Shown piece after piece: positions 1-8,817 of a DNA stretch of 56,318 nt. The notes under the pieces are model-generated. The model was not told where the DNA came from. It did not search any database and saw only the letters and a program-made list of their open reading frames with translations. This stretch comes from Moritella sp. (GTDB lineage: Bacteria > Pseudomonadota > Gammaproteobacteria > Enterobacterales > Moritellaceae). Each line of letters starts with the position of its first letter. Positions within the stretch are counted from its first letter, which is position 1. The stretch covers positions 1 to 56,318 of the forward strand of contig NZ_JABSQR010000034.1 in NCBI RefSeq assembly GCF_013215705.1, read 5' to 3'. Both the position numbers and the translations under genes were made by a program.

Positions 1-168
1 TAACTGGCTTAGTTACTTCAGCAGTAACTGGCTTAGTCACTTCAGCAGTAACAGGTTTAGTCACTTCAGCAGTAACAGGTTTAGTCACTTCAGCAGTAAC
101 AGGTTTAGTCACTTCAGCAGTAACAGGTTTAGCTACTTCAGCAGTCACTGGTTTAGCTACTTGTTCTG
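1..168 (-). repeat. 24-bp tandem repeat in the rne tail
   Basis: Six nearly identical 24-bp units (starting at 1, 25, 49, 73, 97 and 121) and a degenerate seventh (145-168) encode the octapeptide VTKPVTAE or VAKPVTAE in the C-terminal scaffold of RNase E. Unit length is a multiple of three, so copy-number change would keep the frame. The array continues off the left edge. Confidence 0.9.
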
Positions 169-2449
169 TTTGTACTTGAGCATGTTCAGTTTTTTGAACA
201 TCACTAGTCTTAGCATTTCGAGGGCTACGACGAGTACGCTTAGCTGGTTGAGCGTTTTGATCACGCTGAGGCTTATCAGAAATAACTGATGTTTCAGAAT
301 TTTGCTCTGACTCAGTTGTTACTTTCTGCTCGTTGCTGGTCACTCGTACTTTTTTACGCAGAGTGCGGCGTTGACGGCGTTCAGTTAAAACAGCTTGATT
401 TTGAGCGCTACCTTCTTCTTTTGTTTCTTTTGTTTCTTTTACGTCTTTCGACTGTCCAGCTGGTTTGCCTTGAGTCGGTGTTTTTTGTTTGGCTTCGAAC
501 TTATTATGTTGTTTTACTTCAACGTCTGCTTTTTTATTGGCGTCTTGTTGTTTGTTCTCAACATTTTCAGGGTTGCGAGGCTTGCGATTACGACGATTGC
601 GTGGTTTACGCTGCTCATCACTATCACGGTTACTCGGGGTTTTATCCGCTACCGGTTTTTTAGGTGCTTGTTTAACTGTTTCTTTAACCACAACTTTTTC
701 ATCGCTTGCAAAGAAACCTGTAATTGCTTTACCAAGACGACTAAATACTGATTCTTTATGAGCAACTGGTTTCGCTGGTTTCGCTTGAGCAGGTGCTTTA
801 GGTTTTGTATCGGATGTTGCGTTTTTAACCGTTTGACTTGGTTTAACTGATGCCGCATCAGGTGTATTCATTTGTTGCACAAGCGGCTGAACTGTTTCGT
901 TATTTACTTTTGGTTCGTAACGGGTGAATTCACGAGGTTGTGCTAAATCAGTACTCGATAATTCTGAGCTATCATCATCAGCTTTAACACGAGAAACTTC
1001 GAAATTAGGTGTTTGTAAGTTCTCATTTGGAATGATGAAGCTTTTAACTTTATAGCGTTTCTCTAAACGTAGGATTGAGTTACGTTTTTCATTTAACAGA
1101 TAAGCAGCAACAGGAACAGGAACTTGCGCTACGATGTGATTGGTATTTTCTTTTAGCGATTCTTCTTCGATTAATCGAAGAATAGACAGTGCTAAAGATT
1201 CATTATCACGGATCGTACCTTGGCCATCACAACGAGGGCAGACATGCGTACTAGATTCGCCAAGAGAAGGGCGGATACGTTGACGAGACATTTCCATTAA
1301 ACCAAATCGTGAAATGCGGCCTAGTTGAATTCGAGCGCGATCTTGTCGTACTGCATCTCTTAAGCAATTTTCAACTTCGCGTTGATTTTTAACCGGCCCC
1401 ATATCGATAAAATCGATAACAACAAGACCACCTAGATCACGTAGACGTAGTTGACGAGCAACCTCATCTGCAGCTTCTAAGTTAGTAGTTAACGCAGTCT
1501 CTTCAATATCACTACCGCGTGTTGCACGTGCAGAGTTAATATCAATTGAAGTGAGGGCCTCAGTTGGGTCAATAACAATTGAACCGCCTGATGGAAGACG
1601 AACTTCGCGTTGGAATGCGGATTCGATTTGAGTTTCAATTTGGTAATGATTGAATAAAGGTACATCACCTTGATACAACTTAATACGGTCGATAAAGTCT
1701 GGACGTATTAATTTGATGCGGTTTTTAGCTTCTTCAAACGCTTTTGGATGATCGATAAGGATCTCACCAATATCACGACGAAGATAATCGCGGATAGCAC
1801 GGGCTATCACGTTACTTTCTTGATGGATTAAGAAAGTACCTTGTCGATCTTTTGCGCTGTCTTGAATGGCTTTCCAGTGATTTAACAGTACCTTAAGGTC
1901 CCAATCGAGCTCTTCTGCAGATTTACCAACACCAGCAGTACGAACAATGAGTCCCATGCCTTCTGGTAATTCTAATGTAGCAAGAGCAGATTTCAGTTCA
2001 GTACGCTCATCACCTTCGATACGACGTGAAATACCGCCTGCACGAGGGTTGTTTGGCATTAGAACAAGATAACTACCGGCTAAACTAATGAAAGTTGTTA
2101 ATGCTGCACCTTTATTACCACGTTCTTCTTTTTCAATCTGAACGATAACTTCAGTGCCTTCAGCAACTACATCCTTAATACTTGGACGTCCGCGTTGCTT
2201 ACCAGTACCTGATTTGAAGTAAGCTCGAGAGATTTCTTTAAGAGGGAGGAAACCGTGGCGGTCAGCACCATAATCAACAAAAGCAGCTTCTAAGCTTGGT
2301 TCTACGCGGGTAATTTTACCTTTATAGATATTTGCTTTTTTTTGTTCATGGCCTGGGCTTTCAATATCTAGATCATAAAGGCGTTGGCCATCTACTAGCG
2401 CAACGCGCAACTCTTCTTTTTGAGTTGCATTAATTAACATTCTTTTCAT
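1..2449 (-). CDS. rne: Ribonuclease E (C-terminus beyond left edge)
   Basis: Endoribonuclease E, the scaffold of the RNA degradosome; it cleaves AU-rich single-stranded RNA and matures rRNA and tRNA. The minus-strand frame starts at the ATG at 2447-2449 and reads [20 protein letters not shown], almost identical to E. coli RNase E. An S1-like RNA-binding region follows, then the catalytic core with the zinc-link motif CPRC (near 1235-1240, sequence [11 protein letters not shown]) and the segment [11 protein letters not shown]. After about residue 500 the protein becomes low-complexity and rich in K, P, R and A, with a hydrophobic/amphipathic patch ([15 protein letters not shown]) like the membrane-targeting segment, then RNA-binding arginine-rich stretches. 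The open frame continues through base 1, so the gene is truncated by the window and its end is unseen. Identification is very secure. Confidence 0.97.
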   Translation of the reverse strand, partial: MKRMLINATQKEELRVALVDGQRLYDLDIESPGHEQKKANIYKGKITRVEPSLEAAFVDYGADRHGFLPLKEISRAYFKSGTGKQRGRPSIKDVVAEGTEVIVQIEKEERGNKGAALTTFISLAGSYLVLMPNNPRAGGISRRIEGDERTELKSALATLELPEGMGLIVRTAGVGKSAEELDWDLKVLLNHWKAIQDSAKDRQGTFLIHQESNVIARAIRDYLRRDIGEILIDHPKAFEEAKNRIKLIRPDFIDRIKLYQGDVPLFNHYQIETQIESAFQREVRLPSGGSIVIDPTEALTSIDINSARATRGSDIEETALTTNLEAADEVARQLRLRDLGGLVVIDFIDMGPVKNQREVENCLRDAVRQDRARIQLGRISRFGLMEMSRQRIRPSLGESSTHVCPRCDGQGTIRDNESLALSILRLIEEESLKENTNHIVAQVPVPVAAYLLNEKRNSILRLEKRYKVKSFIIPNENLQTPNFEVSRVKADDDSSELSSTDLAQPREFTRYEPKVNNETVQPLVQQMNTPDAASVKPSQTVKNATSDTKPKAPAQAKPAKPVAHKESVFSRLGKAITGFFASDEKVVVKETVKQAPKKPVADKTPSNRDSDEQRKPRNRRNRKPRNPENVENKQQDANKKADVEVKQHNKFEAKQKTPTQGKPAGQSKDVKETKETKEEGSAQNQAVLTERRQRRTLRKKVRVTSNEQKVTTESEQNSETSVISDKPQRDQNAQPAKRTRRSPRNAKTSDVQKTEHAQVQTEQVAKPVTAEVAKPVTAEVTKPVTAEVTKPVTAEVTKPVTAEVTKPVTAEVTKPV

Positions 2450-2678
2450 TTTATTATGTTCTTATAAATTAATTTTCATGCTTGGATAAATTAGTTAGAT
2501 GTACATCTGGCCTTGTGTCTGTAGATAATCAACCTCTCGGCTGTTTAAATTAAGGCGCTGTTAGATGCTCTAAATGTGATCAAGTGTCTTACGATTATTT
2601 CTGCACTTATTAGATTCCATCAATAACTAACGTGTATAATTGCATTCGAAAAGGTGTCATACATAGAAGTTGAATTGC

Positions 2679-2713
2679 GGGAGGTGGTATCCAGCTGGAT
2701 AAATGAAACTCCC
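2679..2713 (-). promoter_or_regulatory. Candidate rne 5'-UTR feedback hairpin
   Basis: On the rne strand a gggag/ctccc stem encloses asymmetric internal loops and the 12-bp palindrome atccagctggat. It lies about 230 nt upstream of the rne start. In E. coli the rne leader carries stem-loops (hp2, hp3) that RNase E uses to sense its own level. Position and shape fit that role, but no alignment was run, so the assignment is inference. Confidence 0.45.
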
Positions 2714-2792
2714 TATCAACGTACACCTTATATACAAAATGTACGCTAAAAATCCGCAGCAAGAATAACGGCATCCTGGTTATTCTGAAATT

Positions 2793-2824
2793 ATTGGTAT
2801 AAATAAATGATTATTTATACCAAT
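2793..2824. repeat. Perfect 14-bp inverted repeat, 4-nt loop
   Basis: Arms attggtataaataa and ttatttataccaat are separated by atga. The repeat is AT-rich with no flanking T tract, so it is not a typical terminator. It could be an operator in the rne/rluC promoter region or a small intergenic repeat. Confidence 0.8.
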
Positions 2825-2883
2825 AGCAGATATACTAAAGCCATTATCATTCTTGGCTGTATTTTTTTAGCAGTACAGAGGGT

Positions 2884-2913
2884 ATTATCCCATTGCCTGC
2901 ATTAATATAGCAA
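2884..2913 (-). promoter_or_regulatory. Possible sigma-70 promoter for rne
   Basis: On the minus strand TTGCTA and GATAAT are separated by 18 bp, about 435 bp before the rne start. That would give a leader long enough to include the hairpin at 2679-2713. The -35 match is weak; the call rests on position and the good -10 box. Confidence 0.25.
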
Positions 2914-2990
2914 GTTAACTTTCCATTCAATTTAGAAATACTTTTCAAATTGATACTTATACGCATTTTGAGTTAGACAATAAAATAATT

Positions 2991-3944
2991 ATGACCGATA
3001 AAATTTCACCTAAAGTAGCATTTGTAACCATTACTGAAGACTATCAAGGACAGCGAATTGATAACTTTTTACGCACCAAGTTAAAAGGTGTGCCAAAAAG
3101 TATGATTTACCGCATCATACGTAAAGGTGAGGTGAGAGTTAACAAAGGTAGAATTAAACCTGAGTATAAATTACAGCCAGAAGATATTGTACGCATACCG
3201 CCAGTACGCGTTTCTGAAACTGAAGCTATTTCGCCATCAGCGAACCTTGATTCTGTTCGTGCGCTTGAATCGCAAATCATTTATGAGGATGACTACTTAA
3301 TTGTCATCAACAAACCATCTGGAATGGCTGTTCACGGTGGTAGTGGATTAAGTTTTGGCTTAATTGAAGGATTGCGTGCGATCCGTCCTGATAGTAGATT
3401 CTTAGAATTAGTTCACCGTTTAGATCGCGATACGTCAGGTTGTTTACTGGTTGCTAAGAAACGCAGCACGCTTAAAGCGTTACATGAGCAACTGCGTTTA
3501 AAAACAATGAGAAAAGATTACCAAGCACTTGTTGCTGGTGCATGGCCACGCAGTTCTCGAATTGTAAATGCACCACTATTAAAGAACACAGTAAGCTCAG
3601 GTGAACGACTTGTACGTGTTGACAGCGAAGGTAAGGAATCTCAAACGCGTTTCAGCATCATACAGCGTTATGAACATGGCACGCTAGTGCAAGCAAGTCC
3701 TATTACAGGTCGTACGCATCAGATCCGTGTTCACGCATTACATGCCGGTCATCCGATTGCCTGTGATGATAAATATGGCGATACAGGGTTTACGAAGTAC
3801 ATGAACGGTTTAGGCTTAAAGCGCTTGTTCTTACACGCAGCACGCTTACAGTTCTTTAACCCTGGCACTCAAGAAACCCAGGAAGTTGAAGCGCCATTAG
3901 ATATGGCGTTAGTTAGAGCGTTAGAAAAATTGAAAAAGTGTTAA
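2991..3944 (+). CDS. rluC: 23S rRNA pseudouridine synthase C
   Basis: Converts uridines 955, 2504 and 2580 of 23S rRNA (E. coli numbering) to pseudouridine. The 317-residue protein has an N-terminal S4 RNA-binding domain (about residues 20-72, QGQRIDNFLRTKLKGVP...) and an RluA-type catalytic domain with HRLDRDTSG at 142-150; D145 is the expected catalytic aspartate. TGRTHQIRVH later in the chain is the second conserved RluA-family motif. Length matches the E. coli enzyme. The gene is divergent from rne, as in E. coli. No clear ribosome-binding site precedes the ATG, but the homologous N-terminus supports this start. A stem-loop terminator follows. Confidence 0.95.
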   Translation: MTDKISPKVAFVTITEDYQGQRIDNFLRTKLKGVPKSMIYRIIRKGEVRVNKGRIKPEYKLQPEDIVRIPPVRVSETEAISPSANLDSVRALESQIIYEDDYLIVINKPSGMAVHGGSGLSFGLIEGLRAIRPDSRFLELVHRLDRDTSGCLLVAKKRSTLKALHEQLRLKTMRKDYQALVAGAWPRSSRIVNAPLLKNTVSSGERLVRVDSEGKESQTRFSIIQRYEHGTLVQASPITGRTHQIRVHALHAGHPIACDDKYGDTGFTKYMNGLGLKRLFLHAARLQFFNPGTQETQEVEAPLDMALVRALEKLKKC

Positions 3945-3989
3945 TCATATAAGTAATTAAGTGACATTCACTTAGTCATATTTGATTTT

Positions 3990-4019
3990 AAAGCCAGTAT
4001 CTTTGATGCTGGCTTTTTT
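3990..4019. terminator. Terminator after rluC, convergent with yceF
   Basis: The stem aagccagtatc/gatgctggctt (one G-T pair), with a ttt loop, is followed by TTTTTT on the plus strand and preceded by A residues. It can therefore serve both rluC and the converging yceF. Confidence 0.85.
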
Positions 4020-4049
4020 ATGTTCTCTATTTGTTCAAGCTGTTTTCAT

Positions 4050-4637
4050 TTAAGCTTCTAAAACGTTATATCCTTGTTCTTGTAGAATTTCCACTAAACT
4101 AATCAGGGGTAATCCAATCAAGGTATTTGGGTCTTTTCCTTCTAATTTCGAAAATAATGCAATGCCAAGTCCTTCACACATAAAACTACCTGCGCAATTA
4201 TAAGGCTGTTCAGTTTCAAGGTAGTAACGAATTTGGCTCTCAGTTAAGCTTCTGAAATGCACAATAAACTGTTCTACGATCGTATCTGTGCGACCTGTGC
4301 ATTGATTCACAACAGAAAGCCCTGTGTAAAAAGTTATATTTTGTGCAGAAACGGCAGATAATTGTGCAAAAGCTGTTTCAAAGTCACCTGGTTTACCTAT
4401 TATTTTGTTATTAATGACACAAACCTGATCCGATCCAATGGATATTGAGTTACTATACTCCCGACTGGCAGATTGAGCCTTTTCTAGTGCTAGGCGTGAT
4501 ACTAGCATTTCAGCCGTTTCGTTTGGTTTGACGGTTTCATCAACTTCTGGGTTGAAGGTATCGAAAGGGCAGTTTAGTTTTTCTAATATCTGTTTACGAA
4601 ATGGCGATGTGGAAGCAAGGATCAGTTTAGGTTTCAT
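4050..4637 (-). CDS. yceF: Maf-family 7-methyl-GTP pyrophosphatase
   Basis: House-cleaning nucleotide pyrophosphatase of the Maf/HAM1 fold that hydrolyses modified nucleotides, m7GTP for the YceF subgroup. The 195-residue protein shows the Maf signature LASTSPFRKQ at 7-16, the EVDET motif at 31-35 and the catalytic region IGSDQV at 67-72 (D70). Close similarity over the whole E. coli YceF length, including CAGSFMCEG and DPNTLIGLPL, favours YceF over the dTTP-specific paralogue YhdE. It is on the opposite strand from its neighbours, divergent from yceD, as in enterobacteria. Confidence 0.93.
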   Translation of the reverse strand: MKPKLILASTSPFRKQILEKLNCPFDTFNPEVDETVKPNETAEMLVSRLALEKAQSASREYSNSISIGSDQVCVINNKIIGKPGDFETAFAQLSAVSAQNITFYTGLSVVNQCTGRTDTIVEQFIVHFRSLTESQIRYYLETEQPYNCAGSFMCEGLGIALFSKLEGKDPNTLIGLPLISLVEILQEQGYNVLEA

Positions 4638-4768
4638 GGTTTATCTATCATCAATTATTTAATTATTTGGTGATTTTAACGACAAGTGACCTATTTTTGT
4701 AGGGAAATGTGATTTTTTTTCATTTTCCTTTTGACTCTAACATGATGAATCTATATTATCCGCAACCT

Positions 4769-5290
4769 ATGAAAAAGGTAAAACTACCAGTAACTGTTGA
4801 TCCTTATCGTACTGCTCAACTAAGATTGGATTTCAACACTTGTGTTGAAGGCAGTCTGTTGAAACGTATTACGGATGCAACGGCAGGTGAACCAAGTGAT
4901 GCTGATGTATCAATATCGTTCAGTAAAGACAATCAAGGTCTTATAGTGATACAGGGTAGCGTATCACTAACCGTTAATCTTGAATGTCAGCGCTGTGGCG
5001 GGATATTTACGCAAGCTTGTGAAACCGAATTTAGATATAGTCCTGTGAAAAATGATTCACAGGTCGACGATCTGCCAGATGCTTATGAGCCCATTGAATT
5101 GGACGCAAATGGCGAAATCAATCCGATTTCATTGATTGAAGATGAAGTGATTATCAGTTTACCGCTTGTTGCTTTGCACCAAGAGGAAGATTGTTCAGTG
5201 AATCCAAATGATATGAGTTTCGGAGAAATCGAGCCTGCTGATGAGCAGCCCAACCCATTTGCAGCTTTATCTAAATTAAAGCGCAAGTAA
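4769..5290 (+). CDS. yceD: YceD, 23S rRNA accumulation protein (DUF177)
   Basis: Small cytosolic DUF177 protein whose loss affects 23S rRNA accumulation in E. coli; always beside rpmF. The frame is open from 4709, but homology begins at [17 protein letters not shown], so I place the start at the ATG at 4769 (173 residues). C73 and C76 in LECQRCGG are the conserved cysteine pair, and the C-terminus [12 protein letters not shown] is typical. No good Shine-Dalgarno is visible before any of the candidate ATGs (4742, 4745, 4769), so the start is decided by homology. It is followed after 16 bp by rpmF, in the same operon. Confidence 0.92.
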   Translation: MKKVKLPVTVDPYRTAQLRLDFNTCVEGSLLKRITDATAGEPSDADVSISFSKDNQGLIVIQGSVSLTVNLECQRCGGIFTQACETEFRYSPVKNDSQVDDLPDAYEPIELDANGEINPISLIEDEVIISLPLVALHQEEDCSVNPNDMSFGEIEPADEQPNPFAALSKLKRK

Positions 5291-5306
5291 TCAGGAGTAT
5301 AGGCCA

Positions 5307-5477
5307 ATGGCTGTACAAAAAAGTAAAGTAACTCGCTCTCGCCGCGGTCAACGTCGTTCACATGACGCTCTAACTGCAGCAGCTACAACTGTTGACGTGA
5401 CTTCAGGTGAAACTCACCTACGTCACAATGTAACAGCTGATGGTTACTACAAAGGCGTTAAAGTAATTAACAAATAA
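5307..5477 (+). CDS. rpmF: 50S ribosomal protein L32
   Basis: Encodes a 56-residue protein starting [18 protein letters not shown], the invariant N-terminus of bacterial L32, and ending GVKVINK. This is the non-zinc form: the paired cysteines found in many L32 proteins are absent, as usual in gammaproteobacteria. A strong Shine-Dalgarno (aggag, 5293-5297) precedes the ATG. It sits between yceD and plsX, the classic operon linking ribosome and phospholipid synthesis. Confidence 0.97.
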   Translation: MAVQKSKVTRSRRGQRRSHDALTAAATTVDVTSGETHLRHNVTADGYYKGVKVINK

Positions 5478-5488
5478 GTTATATTACT

Positions 5489-6502
5489 TTGCCTAATCTA
5501 ACAATTGCGTTAGATGCCATGGGGGGCGATTTCGGCCCCCATGTCACTATCCCCGCCGCAATCAATATACTGAAAAAGTATAAAAATATCTCTATTTACC
5601 TTGTCGGTAACGAAACTGAAATAACGCCATTATTGCAGAATACCTCTACATCTATTAAATCTCGTTATACGATAATTCCAAGTCTCGATGATATACCCAT
5701 GGATCTTGCCCCTGCGCTATCACTGCGTAACTTTAAGCAATCCTCTATGCGTATGGCATTGAACCTTGTCCGTGAGGGCAAAGCACAAGCTTGTGTCAGT
5801 GCAGGGAATACCGGTGCACTGATGGTGCTGTCTCGGCATTTGCTTAAAGTCCTGCCTTTTGTTGATAGACCCGCTTTAGTCTCTACACTACCTTCTGTTA
5901 CAAGACAGCCGGTATATATGCTTGATCTCGGTGTTAATGTCAGTTGCGATGCCGATGCATTATTGCAATTTGCCTTAATGGGTTCTGCACTTGCTGAGCA
6001 TGTCGGTAATATACCCAATCCAAAAGTCGCTTTACTTAATGTCGGACAAGAAGACATTAAAGGTAATGATCTCGTCAAACATGCCGCTCAATTACTTTCT
6101 AAACATCATAATTTAAACTATATTGGTTTTATTGAAGGTAATGATATTTTTTCTGGTAAAGCAGATGTCATTGTTTGTGATGGTTTTACCGGCAATGTAG
6201 CGCTTAAAACAAGTGAGGGTGTTGTTGACTTGGTTATTTCTCAATTAACATCTGTATCAAATAAGAACATATTTACTAAATTGTTATCATTATTGGTCAA
6301 ACCACTGATAATGAACAGTCTGAGACGTTTGAAACCCGACCAGTATAACGGAGCAACTTTGTTAGGATTGCCGGGTATTGTAATTAAGAGTCATGGTAAT
6401 GCTGAACAGGTTGCCTTTGAGTTTGCAATTGAACAGGCTGTAAAAGAAGTGGAAAGTGGATTAGTAAGCAAAATATCCGCAAGTCTTGATGTGATTGATT
6501 AA
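5489..6502 (+). CDS. plsX: Phosphate acyltransferase PlsX
   Basis: Makes acyl-phosphate from acyl-ACP, feeding glycerol-3-phosphate acylation in phospholipid synthesis. The 337-residue protein opens with LTIALDAMGGDFGP, the family signature, and has the later motifs SAGNTGALM and VCDGFTGNVALKT. The start is a TTG at 5489, 11 bp after rpmF, and matches the known N-terminus; no alternative ATG lies close by. A 132-bp AT-rich gap follows where most relatives carry fabH. Confidence 0.95.
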   Translation: MPNLTIALDAMGGDFGPHVTIPAAINILKKYKNISIYLVGNETEITPLLQNTSTSIKSRYTIIPSLDDIPMDLAPALSLRNFKQSSMRMALNLVREGKAQACVSAGNTGALMVLSRHLLKVLPFVDRPALVSTLPSVTRQPVYMLDLGVNVSCDADALLQFALMGSALAEHVGNIPNPKVALLNVGQEDIKGNDLVKHAAQLLSKHHNLNYIGFIEGNDIFSGKADVIVCDGFTGNVALKTSEGVVDLVISQLTSVSNKNIFTKLLSLLVKPLIMNSLRRLKPDQYNGATLLGLPGIVIKSHGNAEQVAFEFAIEQAVKEVESGLVSKISASLDVID

Positions 6503-6634
6503 GATCCAACTTTTATCATTTTATTCGTCTCTTCACTTGAAAAATTCAACAGATATCCTCATATTACTTTTTAGTTAGATAAGTTCATTTTCAAATTGAT
6601 ATATGAATTTTTATTGATTTTTTATAGGTAATTT

Positions 6635-7558
6635 ATGTCAAAGTATGCAGTCGTATTCCCAGGTCAAGGCTCACAAGCAATCGGCATGCTTGCTGATCTT
6701 GCTTTAGATCATCCAATTGTAGAGCAGACGTTTTCACAAGCAAGTGAAATTCTTGGCTATGACCTATGGGATTTAGTGCAAAATGGAACAGTTGAAGATT
6801 TAAGCCAAACCCATATCACACAACCCGCATTATTGGCTACCTCTGTTGCATTGTGGCGAATTGCCGCCGCGAAAGAAACGTTTAAACCATCATTACTTGC
6901 TGGTCACAGTTTAGGTGAATACTCAGCATTAGTATGTGCTGGTGTGATTAAATTCGAAGACGCAATTGCACTTGTGGAATTACGTGGACAATTAATGCAA
7001 CAAGCCGTACCACAAGGTATTGGTGCAATGGCCGCTGTTATTGGTTTAGATAACGATGCGACAGTTGCAGCTTGTGCAAAAGCGGCTGAAGAAGAAGTGG
7101 TATCAGCGGTAAACTTTAATTCACCTGGTCAGGTGGTTATTGCCGGTAATAAAGCCGCAGTTGCGCGTGCGTCTGCATTATGTATTGAAGCGGGTGCAAG
7201 ACGTGTTATGCCTTTACCAGTAAGCGTACCGTCTCATTGTTCATTAATGAAACCGGCTGCTGATGAATTAAAAATCGCATTACAACAAGTTACTTTTAAT
7301 ACACCTGTCATTAAGTTGATTAATAATGTTGATGTAGCGTCACCAACGGATGCGGATAGCATTAAAGATGCGCTTATACGTCAACTTTATATGCCAGTAC
7401 GCTGGACTGAAGTGATAGAAGCTATGGCGAAAGAAGACATTACAGCGTTATATGAATTCGGACCTGGTAAAGTACTTACAGGTCTTGTTAAGCGTATTGA
7501 TAAAACGATTAAAGGTAGTGCAGTCAATAATCAAGCAACAATTGCTGATTTTGCATAA
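6635..7558 (+). CDS. fabD: Malonyl-CoA:ACP transacylase
   Basis: Loads malonate from CoA onto acyl carrier protein for fatty acid elongation. The 307-residue protein shows FPGQGSQ at 8-14, the nucleophile elbow GHSLGEY with S92, and the catalytic histidine in VPSHCS (H201). Length equals E. coli FabD. It is followed by fabG after 16 bp. The usual upstream neighbour fabH is missing here; an AT-rich 132-bp gap precedes this gene and may contain its own promoter. Confidence 0.97.
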   Translation: MSKYAVVFPGQGSQAIGMLADLALDHPIVEQTFSQASEILGYDLWDLVQNGTVEDLSQTHITQPALLATSVALWRIAAAKETFKPSLLAGHSLGEYSALVCAGVIKFEDAIALVELRGQLMQQAVPQGIGAMAAVIGLDNDATVAACAKAAEEEVVSAVNFNSPGQVVIAGNKAAVARASALCIEAGARRVMPLPVSVPSHCSLMKPAADELKIALQQVTFNTPVIKLINNVDVASPTDADSIKDALIRQLYMPVRWTEVIEAMAKEDITALYEFGPGKVLTGLVKRIDKTIKGSAVNNQATIADFA

Positions 7559-7574
7559 CAGTAGGAATAAATAA

Positions 7575-8309
7575 ATGAGTTTTTCAAGTAAAACAGTACT
7601 CGTTACAGGCGCAAGCCGTGGTATTGGTCGCGCAATCGCGGAACATTTTGCAAAGTTAGGTGCCAAAGTGATTGGTACCGCAACTTCTGCACAAGGTGCT
7701 GAGCGTATTGGCGCTTATTTAGGTGAAGCAGGATTTGGTTTAGAACTTAATGTGACAAATCAAGATTCTGTCGATGCATTATATGCTGAAATAAAAACCC
7801 GTGTTGGTCACATTGATATTTTGGTGAATAATGCCGGAATTACAGCAGATAATATCTTCTTGCGTATGAAAGAAGATGAATGGTGTAATGTTATTGATAC
7901 TAACTTGACCTCTTTATACCGTCTATGTAAGCCTTGCTTACGCGGTATGATGAAGCAACGTTTTGGTCGTATCATTAATATTGGTTCGGTTGTTGGCTCT
8001 ACTGGTAATGGTGGTCAAGCTAACTATGCTGCGGCTAAGTCAGGCTTATTAGGTTTTACTAAATCACTTGCAATTGAAATCGCGTCTCGTGGTATCACTG
8101 TGAATGCCGTCGCACCTGGTTTTATCGAAACTGATATGACGAGTGAATTAACGGAAGAACAAAAACAAACAATATTAGCTCAAGTACCAACCAATCGTCT
8201 TGGTAGTACTGCTGAGATAGCTGAAACCGTTGGATTTTTAGCATCTGATGGTGCAAGCTATATTACGGGTGAAACTATCCACGTAAATGGCGGCATGTAT
8301 ATGGCTTAG
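7575..8309 (+). CDS. fabG: 3-oxoacyl-ACP reductase
   Basis: NADPH-dependent reductase that carries out the first reduction of each fatty-acid elongation cycle. The 244-residue protein is a classical short-chain dehydrogenase with the cofactor loop TGASRGIG at 11-18, NNAG at 85-88 and the catalytic triad S138, Y151, K155 (YAAAK). Its length equals E. coli FabG. A good Shine-Dalgarno (aggaa) precedes the ATG. It lies between fabD and acpP in the fab operon. Confidence 0.97.
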   Translation: MSFSSKTVLVTGASRGIGRAIAEHFAKLGAKVIGTATSAQGAERIGAYLGEAGFGLELNVTNQDSVDALYAEIKTRVGHIDILVNNAGITADNIFLRMKEDEWCNVIDTNLTSLYRLCKPCLRGMMKQRFGRIINIGSVVGSTGNGGQANYAAAKSGLLGFTKSLAIEIASRGITVNAVAPGFIETDMTSELTEEQKQTILAQVPTNRLGSTAEIAETVGFLASDGASYITGETIHVNGGMYMA

Positions 8310-8358
8310 CCGTTTATATTTGATTTTGTTTGTAAATTTGCGATCTTTTTCACCAATC

Positions 8359-8371
8359 GTGGTTTGACCAC
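8359..8371. promoter_or_regulatory. Possible FadR-like operator upstream of acpP
   Basis: The dyad gtggt-ttg-accac contains TGGTTTGACCA, which keeps the TGGT-NN-GACCA core of FadR sites in Gammaproteobacteria. It is about 80 bp upstream of the acpP start. The flanking bases do not match the E. coli consensus, so this is a weak call made from memory of the motif. Confidence 0.25.
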
Positions 8372-8450
8372 CGAGTTAGGGGTTGCAAGTTTATGAGTAA
8401 TCAATAAACTACTAATCAAAGCATTAAATATTTTTCAAAGGAAAGTAAAC

Positions 8451-8687
8451 ATGAGTAACTTCGAAGAACGCGTAAAAAAAATCATTATCGAACAACTAGG
8501 TGTTAAAGAAGAAGAAGTTAAAAACGAAGCTTCTTTCGTTGATGATCTAGGTGCTGATTCTCTAGATACAGTTGAACTTGTTATGGCTCTAGAAGAAGAA
8601 TTCGATACTGATATCCCGGATGATGAAGCAGAGAAAATCACGACTGTTCAAGCTGCAATCGACTTCGTTGTTTCTAGCGCTGAATAA
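8451..8687 (+). CDS. acpP: Acyl carrier protein
   Basis: Carries growing acyl chains on a 4'-phosphopantetheine arm. The 78-residue acidic protein has the DSL motif in GADSLDT, and S37 is the attachment site. A strong Shine-Dalgarno (aaagga) precedes the ATG. The gap of 141 bp after fabG is long enough for a dedicated promoter, and a strong terminator follows, so acpP is probably also made as a short abundant transcript, as in E. coli. Confidence 0.98.
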   Translation: MSNFEERVKKIIIEQLGVKEEEVKNEASFVDDLGADSLDTVELVMALEEEFDTDIPDDEAEKITTVQAAIDFVVSSAE

Positions 8688-8769
8688 TTCAGCTGATTAG
8701 TTTCTCACTGAGAAATAATCAAATTAAAGTAATTATAATGGTGACGTTATAATTATTTTTATAAATATT

Positions 8770-8798
8770 AAAAGCGGTCGCAAGACCGCTTTTTTTTT
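8770..8798 (+). terminator. Terminator between acpP and fabF
   Basis: The GC-rich stem aaagcggtc/gaccgcttt with a gcaa tetraloop is followed by eight or more T residues. It is a textbook intrinsic terminator, placed just before the fabF ribosome-binding site, and probably attenuates rather than isolates fabF. Confidence 0.95.
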
Positions 8799-8817
8799 GT
8801 CTATTTGGAGAACGAGT

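Larger units (their letters stand above)
2450..2990. other. Divergent rne/rluC intergenic region, 541 bp
   Basis: No gene is seen. The region separates two divergent genes and should hold both promoters and the long 5' leader of rne. It contains the gggag...ctccc stem-loop at 2679-2713 and a perfect 14-bp inverted repeat at 2793-2824, both listed separately. The rest is AT-rich. Confidence 0.7.

Noticed and set aside
289-858. Plus- and minus-strand ORFs overlapping the rne tail
   Set aside because: They are antisense or other-frame shadows of low-complexity rne coding sequence; the rne frame is continuous through this region.
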